Shown: positions 25,134-33,625 of the stretch, piece after piece
How the letters are laid out: each line of letters opens with the position of its first letter
Position numbering within the stretch: position 1 is the first letter of the stretch
Source: BOG-908 sp965198855
Lineage (GTDB): Bacteria > Pseudomonadota > Alphaproteobacteria > Acetobacterales > Acetobacteraceae
NCBI GenBank assembly: GCA_965198855.1
Contig: CBDAPZ010000001.1
Location: 2,294,001 to 2,358,000, forward strand
Length of the DNA: 64,000 nucleotides
Direction: 5' to 3'
Program-made: the position numbers and the translations under genes
Notes under the pieces: generated by a model
The model's input: only the letters and a program-made list of their open reading frames with translations
The model's database searches: none
What the model was told of the DNA's origin: nothing

Positions 25134-26516
25134 TGCCTTTTCCATAAACTCCGTGAGCACCTGATCATTAACCGGGAACGCAGCGACCGACACTGCAACC
25201 GGTGCCTCCCCCGCGCTAAACATATCGCGCGCCATCGCCAGCCGATCATGCAGGCTGCCGATCCGTTGCACGCCGTCGATCCACACGGCGAAGGCGCTGC
25301 TGCCGCCTTCGTCACGCGCGACCAGCTTGATCCATGGTTTTCCTTCCACCTGAGTGGCTTGGCTGTCGATTTCGCCTGACAAGCCAATGGCCGCGTTTTT
25401 GCGTGCCGTTTCCAGGATCTGTGCAGGGTTAGCGCCACGCGGCAGCACCGCGAATATCACGCGCATTTTCTGACCGTTGCACGTAAAATCCTGTGTGCTG
25501 ACTGCGCCATTCACCTGGTTGCCAGCCGTTACACATGAATCCGGCGAGAGAAACTGCGGAAACTGCGCTGCTGTTGCACGTGCAGATACACCCGAGAACG
25601 TTATTGAGGAGGCGGCAGGTGCTGCCACTGCCAGCACCACCACCGCGACACAGCCGGCAAGGGCTGTCGGCTGCCAGACGGAGGCGGGCTCAGCTGCAGG
25701 CGCCGGCGCCGGCATTTCGCGAAAGGCGAAACCGACTGCCGCGAGCAGGAGGATGACGGACGAGAAGAATACCCAGCCATAGATCAGGTGATCGGCTGCT
25801 CCCGCCTGCGCGCTGCCGAGGATGTGGCCGAGCACAACGATGCCAAGGCCGCGCACGCCGTTTGCCACCACCGGCACTACGCAGCTGATCGCGATAAAGG
25901 CGGCGCGGCGCCAGGGTGAACGGAACATCGTGACTGCGTACAGCACGCCGAATGCGATCGCCGCGATCAGAAAACGTAGCCCTGCACAGGCTTCGGCGAC
26001 GTAGAATGCGCCTTCGGGGATGGTGATCTGATAGGCGTCCGCTTCGAACGGTATGTGCAGTAACCTCAAACCGTTCTCAATGAAATTCGTGGTGAAATTC
26101 TGCAGTGCCGGTGTGAGGAACGCGCCGAACGGCACCAGGAAGAACAGGTACAGGAAACCGGCGGAGCCGGCCCACCAAAGTCGCCAGCCGAGGGCTGCGA
26201 TCAGCAGCAGCTCGACGAAACCCATTGCGGCCAGCTGCCGCCCTTCCATGATGCCGAGCCAATAGGATACCAGCCACATCGCCACCAACGGCACGGCCAG
26301 CACCGCCGGCCATAAGGCAGGGCGCGGCGGCAGCGCCTGGAACACGTCCCGTCGTTCCCACAACAGCCAGAGCACGATCGGCAGCACCAGGAAACAATGG
26401 CCGTATGCCGTGGAACTTGCCCACACCGCGATGGCCGCGCTCGATTCCTGCCAGAACGCCGCAGCCAGAACGGCCAGGCCGAGGCCGATCGCCAGCCAGG
26501 ATGATCGCGCGCTCAC
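25125..26516 (-). CDS. xrtA: Exosortase A fused to EpsI-type domain
   Basis: The 463-residue protein has about eight transmembrane helices in its first 290 residues. The proposed catalytic triad of exosortases is visible: Cys in AEACAGLRFLIA, Arg in VVANGVRGLGIV and His in VVLGHILGS. The rest (about 300-463) is a periplasmic EpsI domain (SPDSCVTAGNQVNGAVS and following), as in XrtA of the PEP-CTERM/EPS systems. Exosortases are thought to recognise C-terminal PEP-CTERM tags on exported proteins. It overlaps femAB upstream by 4 bases and ends in a family 1 element. No PEP-CTERM substrate is encoded in this window. Confidence 0.93.
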   Translation of the reverse strand: MSARSSWLAIGLGLAVLAAAFWQESSAAIAVWASSTAYGHCFLVLPIVLWLLWERRDVFQALPPRPALWPAVLAVPLVAMWLVSYWLGIMEGRQLAAMGFVELLLIAALGWRLWWAGSAGFLYLFFLVPFGAFLTPALQNFTTNFIENGLRLLHIPFEADAYQITIPEGAFYVAEACAGLRFLIAAIAFGVLYAVTMFRSPWRRAAFIAISCVVPVVANGVRGLGIVVLGHILGSAQAGAADHLIYGWVFFSSVILLLAAVGFAFREMPAPAPAAEPASVWQPTALAGCVAVVVLAVAAPAASSITFSGVSARATAAQFPQFLSPDSCVTAGNQVNGAVSTQDFTCNGQKMRVIFAVLPRGANPAQILETARKNAAIGLSGEIDSQATQVEGKPWIKLVARDEGGSSAFAVWIDGVQRIGSLHDRLAMARDMFSAGEAPVAVSVAAFPVNDQVLTEFMEKAGR

Positions 26517-27565
26517 CCTGCACCGCGCACAAGGATCGGGCCGAGCAGATTGGCGACGGGCAGAGGCAGCTTCTTCCAGGCCGCGATCATCAGGCGGTAT
26601 TTTGGATTGAGCGGATTGACCTCCGGGATCTCGCCGCCGGGTGCGACGAGAACACGATATTGCAGCGGTGTCGGCACGAAGCCGAAATTCTTCTTGAACG
26701 CGAAGGCGCCCGTGCCTTCCTTGCTGCGTCCGAAATCGAACATGGTACAGCCACGCGCGACGGCCCGGCGCATCACCTCATAATACATGAAGTCGTTCCC
26801 TCCGCAGCCGCGTGCCGCAAGCGTGCCGCCACCATAATAGGGGATCACTTCGTTGCGAAAATAGAAATTCAACACCGAAGCCACGGGCACTCCGCCGTCG
26901 CTGACGGTCACCACATCCATGGATCCCGCGAAAGCCTCGGCAAGCAATTTGAAATAGCGTTTGGAGAAGACCGGCGTGCCGAGATTGCGCACGCTCTGCG
27001 CATAGATCCCATGCAGCACATCGATGTCGCCATCAGCACGTGCCGCGAGGCCACGATCGATCGCCTTGCGCACCACGGCACGCTGCTTGCGCGGGATTGC
27101 CTTCAGAATAGTCGCATCATCCCCGCCAATCTCTCGGCGGAACGTGACATACAGCGCGCGGCGGGGCTGCCAAGCCTCACCCAACCAATCCTCCGGCGGC
27201 GCTTCGAGATAACGCAACTCCACCGCCGCAGCGCCCAACTCCGCGCGCAAAGCCGCCGCCTTCTCGACCAGCGCCAGACTCGCGGCCGCATCCACCGCCA
27301 GCACACCGCCATATACGCAAAAAGGGTTCGAGATGAGCGTATGGCCGAACAGGCGAGTCTTTACCTGGACGAGCGGGAGAACGCCCACGATCACACCATC
27401 CTGCTCCGCCATCAGGTAATAGGTGCGATGCCGGAAGGCGCGCTCGATCACGCCCCGCCAGGCGGCAAGATGGAAAAACGTCGCGTTGGGGCGGGAGGAA
27501 ACGAAACTATCCCAGGCGCCGGTATCGGTACCTAGCAAGCTTACGGAAATCATAGGAAGGAACAT
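26513..27565 (-). CDS. FemAB-like XrtA/PEP-CTERM-associated acyltransferase
   Basis: About 350 residues in the GNAT/FemAB fold, found in XrtA loci. Typical segments are FFHLAAWRGVIERAFRH, TPVFSKRYFKLLAEAF, VIPYYGGGTLAARGCGGNDFM and FDFGRSKEGTGAFAFKKNFGF. FemAB relatives transfer aminoacyl groups; the role in exopolysaccharide systems is not established. The start is uncertain: ATG 27565 and ATG 27553 both lie in a family 2 hairpin element and neither has a clear Shine-Dalgarno. Its TGA overlaps the xrtA start. Confidence 0.87.
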   Translation of the reverse strand: MFLPMISVSLLGTDTGAWDSFVSSRPNATFFHLAAWRGVIERAFRHRTYYLMAEQDGVIVGVLPLVQVKTRLFGHTLISNPFCVYGGVLAVDAAASLALVEKAAALRAELGAAAVELRYLEAPPEDWLGEAWQPRRALYVTFRREIGGDDATILKAIPRKQRAVVRKAIDRGLAARADGDIDVLHGIYAQSVRNLGTPVFSKRYFKLLAEAFAGSMDVVTVSDGGVPVASVLNFYFRNEVIPYYGGGTLAARGCGGNDFMYYEVMRRAVARGCTMFDFGRSKEGTGAFAFKKNFGFVPTPLQYRVLVAPGGEIPEVNPLNPKYRLMIAAWKKLPLPVANLLGPILVRGAG

Positions 27566-27603
27566 TGGGGGAACCGTGCCGATCCCCCCAAACCCCCCGT
27601 CAG
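27555..27603 (+). repeat. Family 2 G5/C6 hairpin element (copy 2)
   Basis: AGGAAGGAACATTGGGGGAA, then CCGTGCCG, then ATCCCCCCAAACCCCCCGTC. This copy lies between the deacetylase gene and femAB (both minus). It is inverted relative to the flanking genes compared with the other copies, and supplies the candidate femAB start codons. Confidence 0.75.
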
Positions 27604-27619
27604 TTCTGAAAGCCCCACA

Positions 27620-28465
27620 TCATATACCAAAGACGCGGTCCATTCGGTCCCAGGCGAAGTCGGAAAGAAGCCTACCAATACGTGCTTGAGTGCGAGAGAG
27701 GTTCACGTAGTGGCGGAACTTCGACATCATTGGCGCATTCGACACCCGCGGTTGTCCGGCATCGATCTCCCACGGATGCGTGTAGAACACACCAGGCGCA
27801 CCATCGTGCTTGTTAAAGCGCCGCAAGCCGGCGCGAAAAAACTCATATGGGAAAAGGCGAAAATAGCCGCCGCCGGAACATGGCAGGTTACGCCCTCCGG
27901 CACGCACCGTCGTCATCGGTATCTCCATCAGGCGGCCGCCACTCACGCGATGTGCGAAACGCGGTGCATCGGGCACGCCATAAAGGTCGTGCTTGATGGG
28001 AAACAGGCTCGAACTATAGCTGTAGCCCTCATCGGCCAAGATATCGAACGCCCAGGGATTGCGCCCGTTGATCGAAAACGTCGGCGCACGATAGCCGCGC
28101 ACCGCAACGCCACCCACATCCTGCAGGACCTGCCTGGCGTGTCCGACATCTTCGCGGAATACTTCCGGTGTCTGCCCATCCGCGCGCTGGTGCCAATAGC
28201 CGTGGCTCGCCAGTTCATGCCCCTCCGCGACGATACGCCGCACCAGCGCCGGATGACGATCCGCCACCCAGCCAAGGGTGAAGAACGTCGCTTTTACGCC
28301 CGCATCGGCGAACATCTGCAGGAAAGTTTCGGTGTTCGCCTCGACGCGTCGCGGCAGCGTCTCCCACGCCTCTCGCGCGATGATCCCCGCGAAGGCCTGC
28401 ACCTGGAACCAGTCTTCCACATCGACGGTCATCGCGTTGACGACACGGGGCACGCTGTTGGGCAT
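27620..28465 (-). CDS. XrtA-associated polysaccharide deacetylase (NodB-like, DUF3473)
   Basis: The 281-residue protein begins with the NodB motif 1 MTVDVEDWFQVQAF (catalytic Asp-Asp type), has motif 2 HELASHGYWHQ (metal His), motif 3 RGYRAPTFSI, and GVFYTHPWEID near the end, followed by the DUF3473 tail. This subfamily occurs in PEP-CTERM exopolysaccharide operons and probably removes acetyl groups from a cytoplasmic or periplasmic glycan. It lies downstream of the barrel protein gene and upstream of femAB in one minus-strand run. Confidence 0.92.
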   Translation of the reverse strand: MPNSVPRVVNAMTVDVEDWFQVQAFAGIIAREAWETLPRRVEANTETFLQMFADAGVKATFFTLGWVADRHPALVRRIVAEGHELASHGYWHQRADGQTPEVFREDVGHARQVLQDVGGVAVRGYRAPTFSINGRNPWAFDILADEGYSYSSSLFPIKHDLYGVPDAPRFAHRVSGGRLMEIPMTTVRAGGRNLPCSGGGYFRLFPYEFFRAGLRRFNKHDGAPGVFYTHPWEIDAGQPRVSNAPMMSKFRHYVNLSRTQARIGRLLSDFAWDRMDRVFGI

Positions 28466-28496
28466 GATGCGTTCGGGTCCGCCCAGAGCGGCCTTT

Positions 28497-30332
28497 CTAG
28501 AAACGCTTTACGATGCCCACGGTGGCATCCGTCTCATCGCCGCTCAGGCCATAATAGCCAGTGGCCGCATAGGCGGACCCGCCGACGATGTAGGTGCCAC
28601 CCACGCGCACATAGCCGGTCAGTGTCTGCGTGAACACCTTGTCGAGGCTAACGGAGAAACTCACCGTATCGCCGCTGCCGAGATCGGTGAGCCCGGTCTT
28701 GTTCTGGCCGTATTCCACGTAGGCCGAGGCACTGAGCGTCGGCGAGATCTCGTGGCGTTCGCTGCCGGCGATGAACCAGCCGGTGGTGCTCAGCGGCAGC
28801 AAGGTGCCGAGCGGGTGGCCTACCGGCGAGGTATGTTCGTGTTCGAAGGATAGCGTGGCGGTGTCGCGGTCGCCTAGATACGTGGCTGTTGCATCGAGCC
28901 TGCGCACCTTGCTGAGATATTCATTGGCACCAAAGAAGTTCGAGCTCTCCAGCAGCGGCGATGTGCTCAGCGCAGTGGCACCGATGCCGGTCGAGAGATC
29001 CGAGGTTTCATCCAGCAGAGAGGTTTGCAGATCCTGCTGGAAGGTGGAGATGCCTTCCGAATAGCCGCCGAAGATCCTGATGCGTGGCGTCACCTGCCAG
29101 GTACCTTGCACGAACAGCGAGCCGAACCCGTCGAGATAGCGGTATTCGACGATCAGGTCGCTGTTCTTGCTGGGCCGCAGTTCAACGCCGCCGGCTCCGA
29201 TGACGCCGTGGTACTCAAAGCCGGCAGCAGGGTAGTTCATCCACTCATAGCCGATCTCGCCAAGGCCGGTGATCATCCGGGTGAAGGCGTAGCTCACATC
29301 ATCGACCACAAGGTCGCGATGGGCGTTCTGCAGCGCGCCGGAGCCCTGGTAGTAGCTGTCATCGGTGCCGATGCGGTTGCGGAAGCGGCCGAGGTTGCTG
29401 CCGGTCGTATAGCTTGCGAAACCGCGTTCGGTATTGAGATACGAGCTGCCGTAATCGCCCAGTCCGAAGATATTGTTCGTGGTGTTGACTGCGTCGTTCA
29501 GCCCATGAGAGGCATCGACCGCGCTGTAGCTGTAGCCGACACCGGCTTCCACCGTGCCGTTGCCGCCGAAGGTGTGGCTGACATAGGGCGAGATCGAGAC
29601 GCTGCTGATGGTCTCGCGCTCATCCGGTGACAAGGTGACGGTGCCGGCGGGCCCGAGGCCGCCGAAGATCGATTGCTGGCTGATGATGCCGCGCGTGTCG
29701 AGATAGAACCAGTCCGGCACCAGCGTCGCCAATATGTCGCCGTTACCCTGTTCCTCGAACTGGGTGAAGCTGCCATTGCGTGCATAGATCATCGCCACCG
29801 GATCGTAGGTGAGGTCGACTTTCAGGCGCTGCGTATTGTCGATCACGCGGATGGCCGGCTGTATTTCGGTGATGAAATCGTCGCCTGAATCGGCCCCTGC
29901 GCCGATCCGGTAGCCTGCATTCGTCGTATACGTTTCGCTAACCCCGACCTGTTTATATATTGAAAGACCAGTTGGGGCTGCCTGGCCGGTCGCGGTGCCT
30001 GATGCGCTGCCGAACGCGCTCATCAGGTGGCTACGAAGATCCGTATCGGTGCCGTTGACGCCTTCGCGCGGCAGCAACGTGTCGGTTGGTGCCGAGAGCG
30101 TGGGCGGGCCCGAGGGCGCAGCAGGAGCGTTGCCGATGGTTGGCGCGCCGACGCTGCCGACATCACCGACCCCGCTGTCGCCGGGGTCGACCAGCTGCGC
30201 ACGCGCCGGCAACGCCGCGAGGAGCGCCACGGACATTGCACCCGTCAGAAGCACTGCACGAAACGAAACGAGTCTGGCACCGAATCGAATACGGGGTTGC
30301 GATCTGGCAATCCGGCGCTGAGGAAGCCGCAT
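28497..30332 (-). CDS. XrtA-associated outer-membrane beta-barrel protein (TIGR03016-like)
   Basis: The protein is about 611 residues from ATG 30332 (MRLPQRRIARSQPRIRFGAR). A long basic N-region leads into a signal peptide ending LLAALPARAQ. The mature chain alternates beta strands (DLIVEYRYLDGFGSLFVQGTW, TATLSFEHEHTSPVG) and ends VGIVKRF, a C-terminal Phe typical of BAM-inserted barrels. Its position between the autokinase and deacetylase genes matches the PEP-CTERM-associated outer-membrane family; a polysaccharide-export role is inferred. Upstream in-frame starts at 30431 would overlap the kinase gene and are less likely. Confidence 0.85.
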   Translation of the reverse strand: MRLPQRRIARSQPRIRFGARLVSFRAVLLTGAMSVALLAALPARAQLVDPGDSGVGDVGSVGAPTIGNAPAAPSGPPTLSAPTDTLLPREGVNGTDTDLRSHLMSAFGSASGTATGQAAPTGLSIYKQVGVSETYTTNAGYRIGAGADSGDDFITEIQPAIRVIDNTQRLKVDLTYDPVAMIYARNGSFTQFEEQGNGDILATLVPDWFYLDTRGIISQQSIFGGLGPAGTVTLSPDERETISSVSISPYVSHTFGGNGTVEAGVGYSYSAVDASHGLNDAVNTTNNIFGLGDYGSSYLNTERGFASYTTGSNLGRFRNRIGTDDSYYQGSGALQNAHRDLVVDDVSYAFTRMITGLGEIGYEWMNYPAAGFEYHGVIGAGGVELRPSKNSDLIVEYRYLDGFGSLFVQGTWQVTPRIRIFGGYSEGISTFQQDLQTSLLDETSDLSTGIGATALSTSPLLESSNFFGANEYLSKVRRLDATATYLGDRDTATLSFEHEHTSPVGHPLGTLLPLSTTGWFIAGSERHEISPTLSASAYVEYGQNKTGLTDLGSGDTVSFSVSLDKVFTQTLTGYVRVGGTYIVGGSAYAATGYYGLSGDETDATVGIVKRF

Positions 30333-30345
30333 GGTCACACGCTCT

Positions 30346-31170
30346 CTATTCTGGCCGCGGCGGCGGCGGGGCGTTGGGCTTTGCATAATATTCGCCGGTA
30401 TAGCTATACGCACCGAAAGACGAGCGCGCACGCCCCGCCTGCTTGTTCAGCAACATAACGACCTTCGGGCAGGCCTTGATCATTTCCAATGCGGCCTCGA
30501 GCTCGCTGCGCTGGGTGCGGCCGGCTTCCACCACCATCATGATCTGAGAGGCTGTGGGCGCCAGCACGCTGGGGTCGCTGGTGGCGAGAAGCGGGCCGGT
30601 GTCGATCACCACGGTGGAGCTGGCGAAGCGGCGCGAGAGCTGTTCGGCGGCAGAGGGCAGTGGCTGGCTGCGTTCGCCCGGCTCCAGGCCGGCGAGCGGA
30701 TCCCCGAGCGGCAGGATGAACAGGCCCGGCACTGGAGTGGCCACCACCATGCGCTCCGGCGCGAGTGCGGAATCGGCCGAGAGGTCGAGCAACCCTGGGC
30801 AGCCGGACAGGCCCAGCAGTTCGCTCAGGCAGCGCACTTTGGCGTCGGCATCGACCAGCAGCACCGTGCGCGAGCCGGTGCGCGCCAGCGACGCCGCCAT
30901 GTTCAATGCGGAGAAACTCTTGCCTTCCGCGGGACGCGTGCTGGTGATCAGCACCATGTTGCCGCAGCGCTCATTGGCGGCGACCGAGCCCTTCACCACA
31001 GTGTGCAGGCGTGCGGCGGCGATGCGGAATTCGTCACCGAGCCTGGTGCGGCCTTCGGTCTCGATGATCAGGCCGGCGCGCGCCATGTCGGCCAGCGTGC
31101 GCGGTGCGGGGGTATCGTAATGCCCGTTCTCGACAAGGCCGGCATGCCCGGCGGCGTTAAAATCGTCCAT
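30346..31170 (-). CDS. XrtA-associated tyrosine autokinase (CpsD/BY-kinase)
   Basis: The 274-residue cytoplasmic kinase domain has a Walker A-like ITSTRPAEGKSFSALNMA, Walker A' VLLVDADAKVR and Walker B TVVIDTGPLL. The C-terminus holds a tyrosine cluster (FGAYSYTGEYYAK), as expected for autophosphorylation. Such split BY-kinases pair with a membrane chain-length protein, here the gene immediately upstream, which ends at the base where this one starts. It regulates polymer length and export in Wzx/Wzy-type systems. Confidence 0.9.
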   Translation of the reverse strand: MDDFNAAGHAGLVENGHYDTPAPRTLADMARAGLIIETEGRTRLGDEFRIAAARLHTVVKGSVAANERCGNMVLITSTRPAEGKSFSALNMAASLARTGSRTVLLVDADAKVRCLSELLGLSGCPGLLDLSADSALAPERMVVATPVPGLFILPLGDPLAGLEPGERSQPLPSAAEQLSRRFASSTVVIDTGPLLATSDPSVLAPTASQIMMVVEAGRTQRSELEAALEMIKACPKVVMLLNKQAGRARSSFGAYSYTGEYYAKPNAPPPPRPE

Positions 31171-32678
31171 CAGGTTTGCGCTGAGAAATGCAGCAGCACA
31201 CCGCCGAGCACCACCACCAGACCGCCGACGGCGGAACCGAAGATCGCGGCACTGCGCAGGCGTGTCGCCAAGGTCGGCGGCAATGCCGCGAGCGAGATCG
31301 CACCCAGCACCGGCCGGCCCATCGCCCTCAGATCGACGATGGTGTGGAAGGACTGATCCAGCGTCATCATCGCCACCACCACGCCGACGCCGGCGAGCAG
31401 GCCTGCCACCAGCACGCCGATCGCCATCGGCACCCGCAACGGTGCGACCGGCACGCGCGGCACCTGCGGCGGATCGATGACCACCAGCTTCACGCTGTTG
31501 GAACTCACCTGTGCCGCGGTGGCGATCCGCATGCCTTCGCGCCGCGCCAGCAACTCATCGTAGTTCTTGCGCAGCACGTCGTAGTCGCGATTGAGGTTCA
31601 GATAGCGCGCCTCGAGATTCGGCTCTCCGCGGGCGATGGCGAGCAGCCGGTCGCGCTCGCTTTGCGCGTCCTCGATCTGCCGCGTCAGGCTGTCGACCAG
31701 ACCGTCCGTCTCAATCAGGCGTAGCTTGAGCTGCTCGAACACCGGATTCGGCGCCGACTTACCGCTGCCGCCGCTGCTGGGCTCGGTCGTATCGGAACCG
31801 CTCTTGCGCAGATTATCGACCACGCGTTTCTGCGACATCACTTCCGGATAGGCATCCGTATAGACCTGCTGCAGCTCGCGCAGTTTCTGCTCCGCGGCAC
31901 GCAGCGCGCTATGGCTATCATAACCGCCACCGCCACCGCCCTCGGTGGTCACCAGCGCCGGCGTGCCGGCGAGCGAGCGAGCGAGCAGGATGCGGCGCGA
32001 CCTGGCATCGGCAAGCTGCCCGGTGAGTGCGGTCACCTGGCTGCGTGCCTGCTCGAGCCGGCTGATCCCGCCATCGCCCGGCAGCAGATCGAGATACTTG
32101 CTGCGAAATTCGGCGCGCCGTGTTTCGGCTTCGCGCAATTGCTTCTCGTAGCTGGCGATCTGGGAGTCGAGAAAGGTGGACGCCTTCTCCATGTCGTCTT
32201 TGTTATTGCCGACATTGTTCTCGATATAGCTGGCCAGCACAGCCTGCACCACGTCGTAGGAAAGCTGACGGTCGGTGTTGCGAAAGGCGATCGAGAAGAT
32301 GTTGCGCGTCTGCGCGTTCACCTTGATGCTTTTTTCCAGCCTCGCGACCATCTGCTCCATATCGGTCTGGGTATGGGTTTCCAGCTGCAGGTCCGTCTTG
32401 GTGATGATCTTTTCGAGGTTCGGCCGCGACAGCAGCATGTGCTGCAGCAGATCGATCTGATCGGTCATCGAGGTTTCGGCACTGATCCCTTTCAGGAGCG
32501 GCGTGAGCACCGCATCGGCATCGATATAGACGCGCGCGGTCGTTTCATACTGGTTCGGCAACGTGGCGATGCCGATCCAGCCGGCGATGCACAGCACCCA
32601 CGCGGCAGCCACCCCCCACCAGCGGCGTTGCCAGGCGAGCCCGCCGAAGCGCGAGACCAGGTCCTGAAGCGATTCCAT
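31170..32678 (-). CDS. XrtA-associated chain-length determinant protein (Wzz/PCP-2 family)
   Basis: The 502-residue protein has two transmembrane helices (about residues 21-40 and 415-440) flanking a large periplasmic coiled-coil region (KEASTFLDSQ-type helix at about 165-210, then SLTRQIEDAQSERDRLL). The Pro-rich motif PPQVPRVPVAPLRVP precedes the second helix, typical of polysaccharide co-polymerases. A third hydrophobic segment closes the protein. Its cytoplasmic kinase partner is encoded next. It sets polymer chain length in the inner membrane. Confidence 0.9.
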   Translation of the reverse strand: MESLQDLVSRFGGLAWQRRWWGVAAAWVLCIAGWIGIATLPNQYETTARVYIDADAVLTPLLKGISAETSMTDQIDLLQHMLLSRPNLEKIITKTDLQLETHTQTDMEQMVARLEKSIKVNAQTRNIFSIAFRNTDRQLSYDVVQAVLASYIENNVGNNKDDMEKASTFLDSQIASYEKQLREAETRRAEFRSKYLDLLPGDGGISRLEQARSQVTALTGQLADARSRRILLARSLAGTPALVTTEGGGGGGYDSHSALRAAEQKLRELQQVYTDAYPEVMSQKRVVDNLRKSGSDTTEPSSGGSGKSAPNPVFEQLKLRLIETDGLVDSLTRQIEDAQSERDRLLAIARGEPNLEARYLNLNRDYDVLRKNYDELLARREGMRIATAAQVSSNSVKLVVIDPPQVPRVPVAPLRVPMAIGVLVAGLLAGVGVVVAMMTLDQSFHTIVDLRAMGRPVLGAISLAALPPTLATRLRSAAIFGSAVGGLVVVLGGVLLHFSAQT

Positions 32679-32736
32679 CCTAAAAACCCACCCTAATCCC
32701 CACGAGTCGACCCCGATAATACGGGCGATTTATAAC

Positions 32737-33375
32737 TCAAAAGTAGCTTTGCGGGATGATGACCGTATCGCCGGGCCGCATCTGCACGTTCTGTTTGATA
32801 TCGCCGTCCTTTATCAGATCGGAAAGATGCACCGGAATACGTGTTTCCTTCGCACCGACATGACGCAGGATCACCGCGCGGTTACCGGCGGCGAACTTGG
32901 TCAGCCCCTTGGTCGCGATCATCACGTCCAACACGGTCATGTTCTCGCGGTACGGGATCGCCTGCGGATCGGTCGCTTCTCCGATCACCCGCACCTGGCG
33001 ATCGGCCGGTCCCTGGAAATTATGCACCATGACCGTGACGTTGGGGTCGTTGACGTATTTCTTCAGCTTGTCCGAAATATCGGCGCCGAGCTGGGAGGGC
33101 GTCTTGCCGGCAGCCATCACGTCGGGCACCAGCGGCACCGAAATCCGGCCATCCGGACGCACCGGAAGGTCGGTGACGGAGAGCGGCGGCGCCTCGTAGA
33201 CGAAGATCGACAGCACGTCGCCCGGGCCGATCACATACTGGCTCGCGATCTCCACCGGCGGCGTCGCAGCGACGGCCGCATCGCCGGCGCCGGCCTGGTC
33301 GCAACCTGCCACGGCAAAGGTCGCTACAGCGAGAACAGGCGCTAGAAGAAAGGTTGGAAAGCCACGCAATGTCAC
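32737..33375 (-). CDS. Polysaccharide export lipoprotein (Wza/OMA family)
   Basis: The 212-residue lipoprotein has a signal peptide with lipobox VAGCDQ. It has a Poly_export domain (YVIGPGDVLSIFVYEAPPLS, VRPDGRISVPLVPDV) and a SLBB-like region (VRVIGEATDPQAIPYRENMTVLDVMIATKG), ending MRPGDTVIIPQSYF. It should form the periplasmic and outer-membrane export channel of the locus. The GTG at 33375 is weakly supported by a ribosome site; the TTG two codons on is an alternative. It is the first gene of the minus-strand XrtA run, divergent from the TPR gene. Confidence 0.93.
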   Translation of the reverse strand: MTLRGFPTFLLAPVLAVATFAVAGCDQAGAGDAAVAATPPVEIASQYVIGPGDVLSIFVYEAPPLSVTDLPVRPDGRISVPLVPDVMAAGKTPSQLGADISDKLKKYVNDPNVTVMVHNFQGPADRQVRVIGEATDPQAIPYRENMTVLDVMIATKGLTKFAAGNRAVILRHVGAKETRIPVHLSDLIKDGDIKQNVQMRPGDTVIIPQSYF

Positions 33376-33454
33376 CGATCGCTACGCCTTCAGCCGAAAT
33401 TCGCTGCGATGCCCCAATGGCGAAATCGCGAACCGAACGGCAATGATCTATTGT

Positions 33455-33527
33455 GTTTTGTATCTAAAACAAGCAAAAAACTATCGCAAGTGTTTTTATT
33501 TAGCGTATTTCGTATGGTAACCGTTAC
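33455..33527. promoter_or_regulatory. Two inverted repeats in the divergent EPS promoter region
   Basis: The 250-bp gap between the export and TPR genes is unusually AT-rich between 33450 and 33530. It contains GTTTTG-TATC-TAAAAC (33455-33470, one mismatch) and a perfect GTAAC-C-GTTAC (33517-33527). Both sit where a shared operator for the divergent operons would be expected. I found no convincing sigma-54 site, the usual control of PEP-CTERM loci. Confidence 0.4.
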
Positions 33528-33625
33528 GTCTGAGCTGTAGCACATGGGCGGTGCTCGGAGGCAAATGGTTCAACCGGCGCCACCACGGATAAACACCTGC
33601 CACTGCGTGCGGCACGAGGGGCTAT

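Noticed and set aside
33376..33625. Possible sigma-54 enhancer-type promoter of the PEP-CTERM locus
   Set aside because: No GG-N10-GC element with a good flanking match was found on either strand.
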